64,000 bases of DNA from an uncultured Treponema sp. (GCA_945877425.1 CAMCRZ010000004.1:62001-126000); one strand, 5' to 3'; positions 8,741 through 18,423 are shown, counted from the stretch's first letter. The notes: a model not told the origin generated them from the letters alone. Numbers and translations are program-made.

Positions 8741-10012
8741 TTGGCAAAAGCGGCAGAAAAAGAAATGCCTTCAGATGTTTCTGAAAAATTAAAGGCCCTT
8801 GAAGCATCGAGACTTCAAATTGAAAAGCAGTTCGGTACAGGTTCTCTTATGAAGCTTGGTACTAAAACAGATGCAACTGCAATAGACGTTGTTCCTTCAG
8901 GTTCAATTCTTCTTGATGAAGCGCTGGGAATAGGCGGTTATCCTAGAGGCCGTATTATTGAAATGTACGGTCCGGAAAGTTCCGGTAAGACAACACTTGC
9001 CCTTCATGCAGTTGCCGAAGCACAGAAACTTGGTGGAATTGCAGCATTTATTGATGCAGAACACGCACTTGATCCTGTTTACGCTAAAAATCTTGGCGTC
9101 AACATTGATGAACTTTGGGTTTCCCAGCCAGATACAGGAGAACAGGCTCTTGAAATTTGCGATAATCTTGTTCGTTCAGGAGCAATTGACATTATTGTAA
9201 TTGACTCTGTTGCAGCCCTTACTCCTCAAAAGGAAATTGAAGGAGAAATGGGTGATTCAGTAATGGGCGTTCAGGCTCGTCTTATGAGTCAGGCTTTGCG
9301 CAAACTTACTGCTATTGTAGGAAAAAGCAAGTGCATCGTTATTTTCATAAACCAGATTCGTATGAAAATCGGCGTTATGTTCGGCAATCCTGAAACTACA
9401 ACTGGCGGAAATGCTCTTAAGTTTTATTCTTCCATTCGTCTTGAAATCCGCAGAATTGAATCAATTGACGGAAAGGGCGAAGAAGATGCCATTGGAAACC
9501 GTGTAAGAGTTAAAATTGTAAAGAATAAAGTTGCTCCTCCGTTCCGCAAAGTTGAACTTGACATTTATTTTGGAAAAGGCGTTTCGGCTGCAGCTTCAAT
9601 TCTTGATTCAGCAGTCAAGCACGGACTTATAGACAAAAGAGGCGCCTGGTATACACGTGGTGAAGAAAAAGTAGGTCAGGGTAAGGAAAATGCAGTTAAC
9701 TATATAGAAAATAATCCTGATTACAGAATCGAACTTGAACATACTCTTCGTGAAAAAATATTCCCTGGTCAGGTTTTGCGCACTAAAGAAGGAGAAGTTG
9801 TTACTGAAGAACAGATCCGCAGCTACGAAAAAGAAATGCGTGCAAAAGGCGTAGGCGTAGGCGGAACAGGTTCTGCTGAAACAGAAGAGCCGGACTCTGC
9901 TGCAGAAAGTACGGAAATTCCTGCTGAAGCTGAAGCCAAAAAAACTTCCTCTAAAGCTTCATCTTTGGCAAAAGCTGCTGCAGAAAAACTCAGTGCAGAA
10001 GGTTTGTATTAA
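8741..10012 (+). CDS. recA: RecA recombinase
   Basis: 423 residues. It forms ATP-dependent filaments on single-stranded DNA for strand exchange and repair. It has Walker [10 protein letters not shown] (77-85), the IDAEHALDP segment, Walker B-type [10 protein letters not shown], loop L1/L2 regions ([29 protein letters not shown]) and the C-terminal domain. The start is TTG, eight bases after GGGAGG; no ATG fits better. The protein is about 70 residues longer than typical RecA because of an Ala/Glu/Lys-rich tail after residue ~355; acidic RecA tails are known to moderate DNA binding. folK begins three bases after the stop. Two promoter candidates and a palindrome lie upstream. Confidence 0.97.
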   Translation: MAKAAEKEMPSDVSEKLKALEASRLQIEKQFGTGSLMKLGTKTDATAIDVVPSGSILLDEALGIGGYPRGRIIEMYGPESSGKTTLALHAVAEAQKLGGIAAFIDAEHALDPVYAKNLGVNIDELWVSQPDTGEQALEICDNLVRSGAIDIIVIDSVAALTPQKEIEGEMGDSVMGVQARLMSQALRKLTAIVGKSKCIVIFINQIRMKIGVMFGNPETTTGGNALKFYSSIRLEIRRIESIDGKGEEDAIGNRVRVKIVKNKVAPPFRKVELDIYFGKGVSAAASILDSAVKHGLIDKRGAWYTRGEEKVGQGKENAVNYIENNPDYRIELEHTLREKIFPGQVLRTKEGEVVTEEQIRSYEKEMRAKGVGVGGTGSAETEEPDSAAESTEIPAEAEAKKTSSKASSLAKAAAEKLSAEGLY

Positions 10013-10014
10013 AA

Positions 10015-10569
10015 ATGGAAGCAGTTGTATTAGGCTTAGGTTCAAATAAAAGTTTTAACGGAAAAACTCCTTTAGAAAATTTGGCGCTTGCCTGTACAAC
10101 GCTTTCCGGCTTTATAGGAAATCTTACTGTTTCTTCCGTTTACGTAACCGGTGCAATGTATTATGAAAACCAGGATGATTTTTATAATGCAGTTGCAGCC
10201 GGCTGGTACGAAGGTTCGCCTTTATCTCTTCTTGAAAAAATTCACTTAGCAGAATCTCAGCTTGGAAGAGACAGAAGCAATGAATTCCGCAACGGTCCGC
10301 GTTCAATCGATATTGATATAGAAGTTTTTGGAAGGGAAAACATAAATTTACCTGAACTCATTGTGCCCCATGAAAGACTTTTAGAAAGAGCCTTTGTTTT
10401 GGTACCTTTTCTTGAAGTTTTAAAATTAAATGCCGATGTTAAATATAAGGGATATTCTTTTCTTGAAAGAATGCCTTTTACTGCAGATTTTTTACAGAAA
10501 AAGCTTCAGTTGTCTGGAAATCAGAAAATTGAAAGGCTTTCAGCACCATTGAATTTTTGTAAACTGTAA
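10015..10569 (+). CDS. folK: 6-hydroxymethyl-7,8-dihydropterin pyrophosphokinase
   Basis: 184 residues. It transfers pyrophosphate from ATP to 6-hydroxymethyl-dihydropterin in folate synthesis. HPPK signatures are present: VLGLGSNKS near the N-terminus, ESQLGRDRSNEFRNGPRSID with the catalytic loop and metal-binding IDIDI, and VPHERLLERAFVLVP. The C-terminal ~25 residues are extra. It starts directly after the recA stop without a clear own Shine-Dalgarno sequence, implying coupling to recA. No other folate gene is in the window, so co-expression here is positional rather than by pathway. Confidence 0.93.
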   Translation: MEAVVLGLGSNKSFNGKTPLENLALACTTLSGFIGNLTVSSVYVTGAMYYENQDDFYNAVAAGWYEGSPLSLLEKIHLAESQLGRDRSNEFRNGPRSIDIDIEVFGRENINLPELIVPHERLLERAFVLVPFLEVLKLNADVKYKGYSFLERMPFTADFLQKKLQLSGNQKIERLSAPLNFCKL

Positions 10570-10592
10570 TTTTATACATTGAGGCTATTTTT

Positions 10593-11369
10593 ATGGAAGA
10601 AACAGACGTTAAGGAAAAAACTGATTTCAGCAAAGTCAGGCGTATGTTTACGGCAGGCACTTTTGAAGGACCGCTGGACTTGCTGTGGACATTGATTCGT
10701 GAACAGAAAATCAACATTTACGACATTCCCATTGCTCAGATTACGGAACAGTTTCTTGATTACCTTGATTATGCTGTAGAACTTAACCTTCAGGATTTAA
10801 GCGATTTTTATTCAATGGCAGCAAAACTTGTCCACATAAAAAGCCTTACCCTTCTTCCAGTAGAAATCAAGTACGAAGATGACGAAAGCATGGAAGACCC
10901 TCGTGAAGAACTTGTAGAGCAGCTTATTGAATATCAGCGTTTTAAAAAGTTAAGCGTTCTTATGGAAGAACAGGAAGAACAAAGCGAATGGTGTTTCGAG
11001 CGCAAGAAAATTGAACGGCTCCTTCCATTTGAAAACGAAGATTCCATGTGGGAAAAAGTTGATTCCTGGTCACTTTTGCAGTCAATGCAGCAGGTCTTTA
11101 AAAACATTACGGATGTAACTCAGGACGAACGCATTATAAATATGAGCGAGCCTATTTCTCCAAACGAAAAAATTGCCCTTCTTCACGAACTTCTTGATAA
11201 AAAAGGAGAGTGTATGTTTACAGAATTGATTACACGGAAAGGCAATGAACTTGACGTAGTTTGTGCATTTATGGCAATCTTAGAAGCCGTAAAAGACAAG
11301 CTTGCGGATATTTTTCAGAATAAAATGTTTGGAGATATAAAAATATGCAGGAAGAAGCAGGTAGCGTAG
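10593..11369 (+). CDS. scpA: segregation and condensation protein A
   Basis: 258 residues, the kleisin subunit that links the SMC heads to ScpB in the chromosome-condensing SMC-ScpAB complex. The start of the domain (TFEGPLDLLWTLIREQKINI) and YDIPIAQITEQFLDYL match the family closely, as do the LVHIKSLTLLP region and the C-terminal winged-helix part (ELLDKKGECMFTELI). TGAGG precedes the ATG. Its last 25 bases overlap scpB, the usual scpA-scpB arrangement. Confidence in the family is high. Confidence 0.94.
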   Translation: MEETDVKEKTDFSKVRRMFTAGTFEGPLDLLWTLIREQKINIYDIPIAQITEQFLDYLDYAVELNLQDLSDFYSMAAKLVHIKSLTLLPVEIKYEDDESMEDPREELVEQLIEYQRFKKLSVLMEEQEEQSEWCFERKKIERLLPFENEDSMWEKVDSWSLLQSMQQVFKNITDVTQDERIINMSEPISPNEKIALLHELLDKKGECMFTELITRKGNELDVVCAFMAILEAVKDKLADIFQNKMFGDIKICRKKQVA

Positions 11370-12034
11370 TAAATGCTCAAATTGAAAATGCTGAATCTGA
11401 AGATTTAAAAATTCAAAATCAAAATCAAATTAACGAAGAAAACGAACTTGAACTGGAGCAGCAGGAAGAAGATTTGTCTTTCCGCCGTGCAAACATGAAC
11501 TTCGACGACGAAGCTGCTCTTCTGGAAACAGTACTTTTTCTTGAAAGCGAACCGCAGCCGGTTGAAACACTTTCCAAAATAACGCAGATGTCTGCAGATG
11601 TTGTTCTTGAATGTATAGAACATCTTAAGGACAAATATTCAGCCAGTGACAGCGGAATTGAACTTTCCCAGATTATAGGCGGATGGCAGCTTACTCCTAA
11701 AAAAGAATGTTTCGATTTTGTAAAGGAACGTTACGGAAAAAAGAATGAAGGAAGGTTAAGCAAATCGGCAGTAGAAACTCTGGCAATAATTGCCTACAGC
11801 CAGCCTATTACAAGAGCGGAAATTTTCAGCCTCCGTCACGTAAGCCCTGACAATATGATCCGTATGCTTTTAGACAGAAAATTCATAAAGGAAGTTGGAA
11901 AAAAAGACATTCCTGGAAAGCCTGTAATGTATGGAACAACAAAGGAATTCCTTGAATTCTTCCACTTGCAGAGCCTTGCAGATTTACCGAAACTGGAGCA
12001 GAAAGATGCAGAAAAGTTCGAACTTTCAAGATAA
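11345..12034 (+). CDS. scpB: segregation and condensation protein B
   Basis: 229 residues, the winged-helix dimer that regulates SMC-ScpA. Diagnostic stretches are LLETVLFLESEPQPVETL, GGWQLTPKKECFDFVKERYG and LSKSAVETLAIIAYSQPITR, followed by IRMLLDRKFIKEVGKKDIPG. The first ~50 residues are an extra acidic Gln/Glu/Asn-rich segment with no counterpart in standard ScpB. GGAG for its ATG lies inside the scpA coding sequence, nine bases upstream, so the pair is translationally coupled. Confidence 0.93.
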   Translation: MQEEAGSVVNAQIENAESEDLKIQNQNQINEENELELEQQEEDLSFRRANMNFDDEAALLETVLFLESEPQPVETLSKITQMSADVVLECIEHLKDKYSASDSGIELSQIIGGWQLTPKKECFDFVKERYGKKNEGRLSKSAVETLAIIAYSQPITRAEIFSLRHVSPDNMIRMLLDRKFIKEVGKKDIPGKPVMYGTTKEFLEFFHLQSLADLPKLEQKDAEKFELSR

Positions 12035-12794
12035 AGTTGCAGGTAGTACAGATATGGAAACAAAACAGTCAGACTCTCTTATGCGCCTTCAGCTTTTTAT
12101 GGCACGTTCTGGAGTTGCAAGCCGCAGGGGAAGTGAAGCAATTATTCTGGCAGGAAGAGTCAGCGTAAACGGAAAAGTCGTAACGGAATTAGGCACAAAA
12201 GTTTCTCCGCACGATGAAATTTTAGTTGACGGAAAGAAAATCAGTCTTGAAGAAGAAAAGCGTTACGTTCTTTTAAATAAGCCGGCAGGTTACGTGTGTT
12301 CCCTTGCAGATGAAAAAGACAGGCCTGTTGCAGCAGATTTATTGAAAGAAGCTTATGCTGAACGTCTTTACAATGTGGGTCGCCTTGATATGTTTTCCAG
12401 CGGACTTATTATTTTTACTAATGACGGTGAATTTGCAGCAAAACTTTCTCATCCTTCAGCAGAACTTGAAAAAGAATATATTGTTGATACAAGTACGGCT
12501 ATGCCTTTAAATCTTGCAAAAGATTTTATGGACGGCGTAAGGGTTGACGGCGTTTTCTACAGATGCAGGGAAGCAGTGGAACTTAATTCCCACAGAATGC
12601 GCATTGTCCTAATTGAAGGCAAAAACCGTGAAATACGCCGTGTGTTTGAATCCCGTGAAGTAGGAATAAAGCGCCTTATGCGTGTAAGAATAGGCTGTAT
12701 AGGTGTAGGAAACCTTCAGTACGGACAGTTCCGCAATCTTACTCAGGAAGAAGTAAAGTCACTTTTAAAGCTTTGCAAAAATAATGAATATTGA
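12006..12794 (+). CDS. rluB: 23S rRNA pseudouridine synthase, RluB/RsuA family
   Basis: 262 residues from the ATG at 12006. An S4 RNA-binding domain (RLQLFMARSGVASRRGSEAI) comes first, then the pseudouridine synthase domain with the catalytic aspartate in NVGRLDMFSSGLIIFTNDG, and GKNREIRRVFES at the end of the active site. The family isomerises a uridine in large-subunit rRNA (RluB: position 2605 in E. coli numbering); RsuA or RluF specificity cannot be excluded. GGAG lies seven bases before this ATG, which overlaps scpB by 29 bases. An ATG at 12054 is the alternative and would remove 16 poorly conserved residues. Confidence 0.88.
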   Translation: MQKSSNFQDKVAGSTDMETKQSDSLMRLQLFMARSGVASRRGSEAIILAGRVSVNGKVVTELGTKVSPHDEILVDGKKISLEEEKRYVLLNKPAGYVCSLADEKDRPVAADLLKEAYAERLYNVGRLDMFSSGLIIFTNDGEFAAKLSHPSAELEKEYIVDTSTAMPLNLAKDFMDGVRVDGVFYRCREAVELNSHRMRIVLIEGKNREIRRVFESREVGIKRLMRVRIGCIGVGNLQYGQFRNLTQEEVKSLLKLCKNNEY

Positions 12795-12818
12795 ATTGTA
12801 CAAACGGAGGCATAATAT

Positions 12819-15176
12819 ATGGTTGTAGCAATTGATGGTCCTGCAGGAACTGGAAAAAGTACAGTAGCACATAAAGTTGCAGAAGATTTAGGGCTTGTGT
12901 TTTTAAATAGCGGAAGTTTTTACAGGGCACTTACTCTGGCACTTCTTGAAAACAACATCAGCCTTGATGACGAAAAAGCTGTAGTTGAATTTGCAAAAAA
13001 GCAGAAACTTGATTACGTAAATTCCCGCCTTATTTTAAACGGCAAAGACGTAGACTCTCTTCTTCATCAGGATAAAGTTGATGCCAGCGTTTCCAGAGTT
13101 TCAGCTGTAGTTGAATTGCGCCATTTTGTAAACGCAAGAATGAGGGAAATCGTAAAAAGCCTCAGCATTATCTGCGAAGGAAGGGATATGACTACAGTTG
13201 TATTTCCTAATGCTGAATTTAAGTTTTACCTTGATGCCAGCGTTGACGTTCAGGCTCAAAGGCGGTTTGATCAGGGCGTAAGCAATCTGTCTCTGGAAGA
13301 AATAAAAAAGGCAATTATTGAACGTGATGAAATGGACAAAAACAAGTCAGAAGGTGCATTAAAACGTGCAGAAGATGCAGTGTATATTGATACTTCAGAC
13401 TTGACCATAAATGATGTTTGTGCAATAATCGAAAATAAAATAAATTTAAAAGGGAATACTATGGCACAGAAGGAAGTGGATCAGAGTGTTAGTCGTGGTT
13501 CCGATGACATTCACACACAATTAGAAGCATCTTTAAACAGCATGGAACCAGTTGAAAACGGTAAAAATGTAAAGGGAACAGTTGTTCAGGTTACAGATGA
13601 TACAGTTTTTGTTGATGTAAACTGCAAGTCAGAAGGAAAGATTTCCGTAAGCGAATTTGCAGGAGAATTACCAAAAGTTGGTGATGAAATTGAAGTTTTT
13701 CTTGTTGACCAGTTCGGAAAAAACGGTCCTTTAGTATCTAAAGCAAAAGCAGACGAAAGACGCCTTTGGGAAGTTATCAAAGCAGCTTGTGATGCAAAAA
13801 CACCAGTTGATGGAACAGTTTCAAGCGTAACAAAGGGCGGATACATGGTTAACCTTGGCGGCGGAATTTCAGCATTCCTTCCAATCAGCCAGGCAGACAG
13901 CCAGAAAATCGAAGATAATAAACAGAATGAACTTGTAGGTCTTAAGGCTAAGTTCTACGTTGAGCGTCTTTTCAGCAACGGAAAGCGCAACGTTGTAGTA
14001 AATCGCCGTAAGTATCTTGAAGAACAGATAAATTCTGCACGGGACAAGTTCTTTGAAGAAAAAAATGTTGGTGATGTTGTAAAGGGAACAGTTAAATCAT
14101 TTACAAGTTTCGGTGCATTCATTGATCTTGGCGGATTTGACGGACTTCTTCACATCAACGATATGTCTTGGGGACACGTTACTCGTCCAAAAGATTTCGT
14201 AAAGAAAGGTCAGGAAATTGAACTTAAGATTATTAAGCTTGATCCTGCTGAAAAAAGAATTAACCTTTCCCTCAAGCACTTTACAGAAGATCCATGGAAC
14301 AACTTTGACAAAAAGTACCAGGTAGATCAGATTGTTGAAGGAAAAGTTACAAAGCTTACGGAATTCGGTGCATTCATTGAAATTGAAGAAGGCATTGAAG
14401 GTCTTGCTCACGTTTCTGAATTCAGCTGGACAAAGAAAATCAACAAACCTTCTGACATGGTAAAGGAAGGCGATGTTGTTAAGTGCATGATTCTTGGATA
14501 CGATGTTCAGGCTGGACGTGTTTCTCTCGGTCTTAAGCAGGTTACAGAAAATCCTTGGGACAAAATCAATGAAAACTATCCTGTTGGAACAGTTGTTCAC
14601 GGGAAAGTTGTAAAGCTTACAAACAGCGGTGCATTCATTCAGCTTGAAGAAGGCATTGACGCTTTCCTTTCTGGTGAAGATCTTTCATGGACAAAGAAAG
14701 TTAAGCATCCTGGCAGCGAAATTAAACTTGAACAGGAACTTGACGTTAAAGTTATTGAATGTGACGCTGAACAGCACAGAATTAAAGTTGGCGTAAAGCA
14801 GCTTACAGACAATCCTTGGATTGCATTTGCTGAAAATCACCAGGTTGGAACAACTCTTGAAGGAGAAGTTTCTTCTATCGTTGACTTTGGTATTTTCGTA
14901 AAAACAGAAGAAGGTATTGAAGGTCTTGTAAACAAGATGAATCTTAGCACAGACAGAGATACTCCTTTTGAAGAAGCAGTTAAAAAGTACAACGTTGGTG
15001 ACAAAATCAATGTTTACATTAGTTCTGTAGACGTTAAAAACGAAAAAGTTGGTTTCTCTGTAAAAGAATATAAGAGAGCACAGGATCGTGCAGAAATTTC
15101 ACAGTATATGTCAAGCAGCAACGACGATTCAGCTTATACTATTGGTGACAGCTTAAAAAGTCACGAAGAGAACTAA
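12819..15176 (+). CDS. cmk-rpsA: cytidylate kinase fused to ribosomal protein S1
   Basis: 785 residues, with GGAGG nine bases before the ATG. Residues 1-~212 are cytidylate kinase (CMP/dCMP to the diphosphate): P-loop AIDGPAGTGKST, FLNSGSFYRALT, CEGRDMTTVVFPNAEFKFYL. Residues ~240-770 hold six S1 RNA-binding repeats, for example VKGTVKSFTSFGAFIDLGGF and VEGKVTKLTEFGAFIEIEEG, matching the six-repeat architecture of ribosomal protein S1 that binds mRNA. Such fusions are known in Treponema. An internal ATG at 13461 (residue 215), exactly at the domain junction and six bases after AGGG, could give a separate S1 protein. The sigma54 activator follows 12 bases later. Confidence 0.95.
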   Translation: MVVAIDGPAGTGKSTVAHKVAEDLGLVFLNSGSFYRALTLALLENNISLDDEKAVVEFAKKQKLDYVNSRLILNGKDVDSLLHQDKVDASVSRVSAVVELRHFVNARMREIVKSLSIICEGRDMTTVVFPNAEFKFYLDASVDVQAQRRFDQGVSNLSLEEIKKAIIERDEMDKNKSEGALKRAEDAVYIDTSDLTINDVCAIIENKINLKGNTMAQKEVDQSVSRGSDDIHTQLEASLNSMEPVENGKNVKGTVVQVTDDTVFVDVNCKSEGKISVSEFAGELPKVGDEIEVFLVDQFGKNGPLVSKAKADERRLWEVIKAACDAKTPVDGTVSSVTKGGYMVNLGGGISAFLPISQADSQKIEDNKQNELVGLKAKFYVERLFSNGKRNVVVNRRKYLEEQINSARDKFFEEKNVGDVVKGTVKSFTSFGAFIDLGGFDGLLHINDMSWGHVTRPKDFVKKGQEIELKIIKLDPAEKRINLSLKHFTEDPWNNFDKKYQVDQIVEGKVTKLTEFGAFIEIEEGIEGLAHVSEFSWTKKINKPSDMVKEGDVVKCMILGYDVQAGRVSLGLKQVTENPWDKINENYPVGTVVHGKVVKLTNSGAFIQLEEGIDAFLSGEDLSWTKKVKHPGSEIKLEQELDVKVIECDAEQHRIKVGVKQLTDNPWIAFAENHQVGTTLEGEVSSIVDFGIFVKTEEGIEGLVNKMNLSTDRDTPFEEAVKKYNVGDKINVYISSVDVKNEKVGFSVKEYKRAQDRAEISQYMSSSNDDSAYTIGDSLKSHEEN
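13451..13463 (+). promoter_or_regulatory. possible internal ribosome binding site for free S1
   Basis: AGGG (13451-13454) with six bases to an in-frame ATG (13461-13463), placed between the kinase and S1 halves of the fused gene. It would let the ribosome make S1 without the kinase. The prediction rests on position and sequence only. Confidence 0.4.
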
Positions 15177-15188
15177 GATTTTATTTCA

Positions 15189-16736
15189 ATGAGTGAAACA
15201 GCTTCTTCTATTAGTTTAGAAAAATTTAAAGAGCTCATTGAAATAAGTACTCGTATTAATTCAAATTACGGTAACAGAGACACATTGTTGCGTTCCATTG
15301 TAGAATCAATGATGTGTCTTGTTCAATGTGAATCAGGTTCAATTTTACTTACAAATCCAAAAGACGATAACCTTCAGTTTATGTGCGTTGTAGGGCCGAA
15401 ACGCTCTGAAGTTAAGAAAATAATTGTAGGGCAGAACAGCATTGCCGGTTGGGTTGCTGCTAATAGAAAGCCCCAGATTATAAACGACGCAAACAATGAC
15501 TTTCGCTTTAATCCTAAAGTTCAGGAAATAACAAAATACAAAACAAGAAATATGATTGCTTTTCCTATGGTTGTAGGAAATGAATGTTTCGGCGTTATTG
15601 AATTGCTGAATAAGGCAGGCAATCAGGATTTTACTCAGGAAGATTTAAAGCTTCTCGTAATTCTTGGAAATCAGGCTGCAATCGCTTATAAAAATTCAGA
15701 AAAATATGCAGAAACTCAGGAACAGGTAGGACTCCTTCAGAATGCCGTAAATCAGGGTAAGGAATATCATTCTTTTATTGCCAAAAGTCAGGTTGTACTT
15801 GATTTGCTTAAAGTAATAAAAAATGTTGCCAAAACTAATTCTTCCGTTCTGATTATCGGGGAAAGCGGTGTGGGCAAGGAACTTTTTGCTGAACAGCTTC
15901 ATCTTAACAGTGAACGCCGTAATTTTCCTTTTGTAAGGGTTAGCTGTGCTGCTCTTTCGCCTTCTTTGCTGGAAAGTGAACTGTTCGGCCACGTAAAGGG
16001 TGCTTTTACAGATGCAGTTTCTGAGCAGAAGGGTCGTTTTGAAATGGCAGATAAAGGCACAATCTTCCTTGATGAAATTGGTGAACTGCCTTTAAATCTT
16101 CAGTCAAAGCTTCTCCGCGTAATTCAGGAACGTAAGTTTGAGCGTGTAGGTTCCAGCAAGACAATTTCCGTTGACGTAAGGATTATTGCTGCTACAAACC
16201 GTAATCTTGAAGAAATGGTAAGCAACGGCAGTTTTCGTGATGATTTGTACTTCAGGCTTAACGTTGTGCCTATAAACATTCCTCCTTTGAGAGAGCGCAC
16301 TGAAGACATAGAACCTTTGTGTCAGTTTTTCCTTGAAAAATTCAGTCAGGATATGAAAAAGAATTTTGCAGGCTTTTCCAGGGAAGCTCTTAAGGCAATT
16401 TATTCATACTATTGGCCGGGAAATATCCGTGAACTTGAAAATACTGTTGAAAGAGCCTGTATTCTTGGTGTGCCGCCTTTAATTCAGGTAAGTGACCTGC
16501 ATTTGCCTTCTGTAGTTTCAGAAAATAACGATGACAGTACTGTAAAAAAAATTGTTGTAGAAGCTGCAGAAAAAAAAGACAAGACTTTAAAAACTGCATT
16601 AAATGAATTCAAAAAAGAATATATCAGTCAGATTTTAAGCGAAGTAAACTGGAATCAAACTGAAGCAGCTAAAATTTTGGGCATACAGCGCACTTATGTT
16701 TCCAGACTGCTAAACGAACTTGATATAAAACGGTAA
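15189..16736 (+). CDS. GAF-domain sigma54-dependent transcriptional activator
   Basis: 515 residues. The N-terminal ~170 residues are a GAF sensor domain (SGSILLTNPKDDNLQFMCVV ... GVIELLNKAG). An AAA+ domain follows with Walker A GESGVGKE (~224-231), SELFGHVKG, Walker B TIFLDEIGELP and the arginine-finger region LRERTEDIEPL. A Fis-type helix-turn-helix ends the protein (NQTEAAKILGIQRTYVSRLL). The loop that contacts sigma54, normally GAFTGA, reads GAFTDA (residues 271-276). No receiver domain is present, so the signal is likely a small molecule on GAF rather than phosphorylation. It is 12 bases after cmk-rpsA with no good Shine-Dalgarno sequence. Targets are not visible. Confidence 0.93.
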   Translation: MSETASSISLEKFKELIEISTRINSNYGNRDTLLRSIVESMMCLVQCESGSILLTNPKDDNLQFMCVVGPKRSEVKKIIVGQNSIAGWVAANRKPQIINDANNDFRFNPKVQEITKYKTRNMIAFPMVVGNECFGVIELLNKAGNQDFTQEDLKLLVILGNQAAIAYKNSEKYAETQEQVGLLQNAVNQGKEYHSFIAKSQVVLDLLKVIKNVAKTNSSVLIIGESGVGKELFAEQLHLNSERRNFPFVRVSCAALSPSLLESELFGHVKGAFTDAVSEQKGRFEMADKGTIFLDEIGELPLNLQSKLLRVIQERKFERVGSSKTISVDVRIIAATNRNLEEMVSNGSFRDDLYFRLNVVPINIPPLRERTEDIEPLCQFFLEKFSQDMKKNFAGFSREALKAIYSYYWPGNIRELENTVERACILGVPPLIQVSDLHLPSVVSENNDDSTVKKIVVEAAEKKDKTLKTALNEFKKEYISQILSEVNWNQTEAAKILGIQRTYVSRLLNELDIKR

Positions 16737-16751
16737 TGAAATAATAAGGTT

Positions 16752-16780
16752 TTGACAAAATCATATTATTTATATATAGT
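16752..16780 (+). promoter_or_regulatory. sigma70-type promoter for the TPR membrane protein
   Basis: TTGACA (16752-16757), 17 bases, TATAGT (16775-16780). A start near 16787 leaves a short leader that contains TTTGGAG before the ATG at 16804. Confidence 0.8.
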
Positions 16781-16803
16781 AAAAAAAATATTTGGAGAAA
16801 AAA

Positions 16804-17487
16804 ATGTCGGATAATGTAATTTCACTTAAGAAAGAAAAAGAAGCTGGTGTTTCACAGAAAATGGAAAAATTTCTTTCAAAAAATCGTGTAGCAATTCTTT
16901 GTGTATTTATTGTACTTGTTCTTGGAGTTGCAGGTTTTTGTGTCTATTCAATTATAAAAGACAGCACTTTAAAAAAAGAATTAAATGCAATTTATCTTAT
17001 TGAAAAAGAATACGTTGCAAATTCAGAAGATTTATCAGAAGAAGATACTGTAAAAAAACAGGGAGCTGCTCTTGAAGCACTTCTTCCGTACGTTTCTAAA
17101 AAAGGAATTGTAGGAGCAAGATCAAATCTTCTTGCTGGTGACATTGCACTTGCCAAACAGGATTTTGCAAACGCACTTACATATTATGTTCAGGCAGCAG
17201 ATGCAGACAAAAAGTCTTACATTGCACCTTTATGCTATTACAATGCAGGCGTTGTAAGCGAAGAACTTGGCAAAAACGAAGAAGCTGCAGGTTATTATCA
17301 GGCAGCAGCAGATTATGCTGATTTTGTAAACGCTACCCACGCTTTATTTAATATTGCAAGAATTAAAGAAATTTCAGGTGACACTGCAGGTGCTAAGGAA
17401 GTTTACCAGAAAATTGTTGATTCTTATTCAGAAATAAATGATGAATGGGTTAAACTTTCCAACACAAAGCTTATTACGTTAGAGTAG
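16804..17487 (+). CDS. membrane-anchored TPR protein (YfgM-like)
   Basis: 227 residues from the ATG at 16804. A TTG at 16792 in the same frame is part of the ribosome binding site (TTTGGAG) and is rejected. A single membrane helix lies at about 32-53 (VAILCVFIVLVLGVAGFCVY), so the TPR part (~85-220) is outside the cytoplasm. Repeats include KQDFANALTYYVQAADAD and LGKNEEAAGYYQAAADYA. The layout matches the YfgM/TPR_21 type of anchored periplasmic proteins that associate with the Sec translocon in other bacteria; that link is only an analogy here. It has its own strong promoter. Confidence 0.7.
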   Translation: MSDNVISLKKEKEAGVSQKMEKFLSKNRVAILCVFIVLVLGVAGFCVYSIIKDSTLKKELNAIYLIEKEYVANSEDLSEEDTVKKQGAALEALLPYVSKKGIVGARSNLLAGDIALAKQDFANALTYYVQAADADKKSYIAPLCYYNAGVVSEELGKNEEAAGYYQAAADYADFVNATHALFNIARIKEISGDTAGAKEVYQKIVDSYSEINDEWVKLSNTKLITLE

Positions 17488-17526
17488 TCTTTTACGGTTT
17501 ATTAATTTATAACGGTTAAAATTAGT

Positions 17527-18345
17527 ATGAAAAAAGCAGCATTGATAAAGTCTTTACGTTTCGTTTTTGTTTCTTTGTCGTGCTGTTTTTTTTTGTTAGG
17601 CAGCTGCGGTCTGGAAAGCTATTATTTTCTTGAGCCGCCTTATGAAGGAAACAATGTGCCTGACGGTAACAATTCAGATAAACCTCTCATGTACTTTTCT
17701 TTTGTAACTCAGGAATCTGAAAATGCAGAATACATTAACGGTTCAGAGTTTAAGTTTAAAGGTACGGAAATTTACTACAAAATATTCAACAATTACAACG
17801 AAATGGTAAACTGGCAGAACGCTGTAGACAATCTTAATTCAGGTACAAATTATACTGCTGCCTTTGAAAAGCTTACTTCATCTTCCTACAACTATCAGAA
17901 ATTAAATTTAAGCTGCGACGTAGTTCTTGACCCTCTTATTGCTGCAACAGGTGACAACCGCTATGTGTACATAAGGCTTAACGATTACGGTACTGAAGAA
18001 AGCTTTAGAAACGGAATATGCATTGGCAATGATTCCCTTTCCGAATATGACGAAGCTTCTGCTATGAAAGTTAAGGGTGAAATTGTCTATCCAAGAAGAA
18101 CTGACGGTGCTTCCGTAAAGCATGGATTTAACTTTTGCCCTTCAGATGAAGCCGGTGACGACAATCCTGTTCCTGCTGAAAATGATATTGACGTTCAGTA
18201 TAATTCTACTCCTACAAACGAAGGAACATGGTATGTAGATATGTATGCTGTTTCAGTTGGCGTTGACAACAGCTTTAACTATTCTTACAGCAAAGTCCTT
18301 CATTTAGGTTCAATTTTTATAGAAGAATCAGATTACAAAGATTAG
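17527..18345 (+). CDS. lipoprotein, unknown function
   Basis: 272 residues. The signal sequence ends in LLGSC, with Cys27 as the predicted lipidation site, followed by GLESYYFLEPPYEGNN. The mature part is rich in Asn, Tyr and Ser and appears to be all beta; no catalytic motif is visible. It does not match a family I know. No clear Shine-Dalgarno sequence precedes the ATG, and no convincing promoter was found in the 39 bases after the preceding gene, so it may be read from that gene's promoter. A weak hairpin (AATGCA/TGCATT, 18388-18411) follows its stop. Confidence 0.65.
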   Translation: MKKAALIKSLRFVFVSLSCCFFLLGSCGLESYYFLEPPYEGNNVPDGNNSDKPLMYFSFVTQESENAEYINGSEFKFKGTEIYYKIFNNYNEMVNWQNAVDNLNSGTNYTAAFEKLTSSSYNYQKLNLSCDVVLDPLIAATGDNRYVYIRLNDYGTEESFRNGICIGNDSLSEYDEASAMKVKGEIVYPRRTDGASVKHGFNFCPSDEAGDDNPVPAENDIDVQYNSTPTNEGTWYVDMYAVSVGVDNSFNYSYSKVLHLGSIFIEESDYKD

Positions 18346-18423
18346 TTTTTTAGAAAAGTTTTAAATCCCGGTTTTAATTATCTGTTTAATGCATCCAGTG
18401 ACTTGTGCATTTTCATTACGTGG

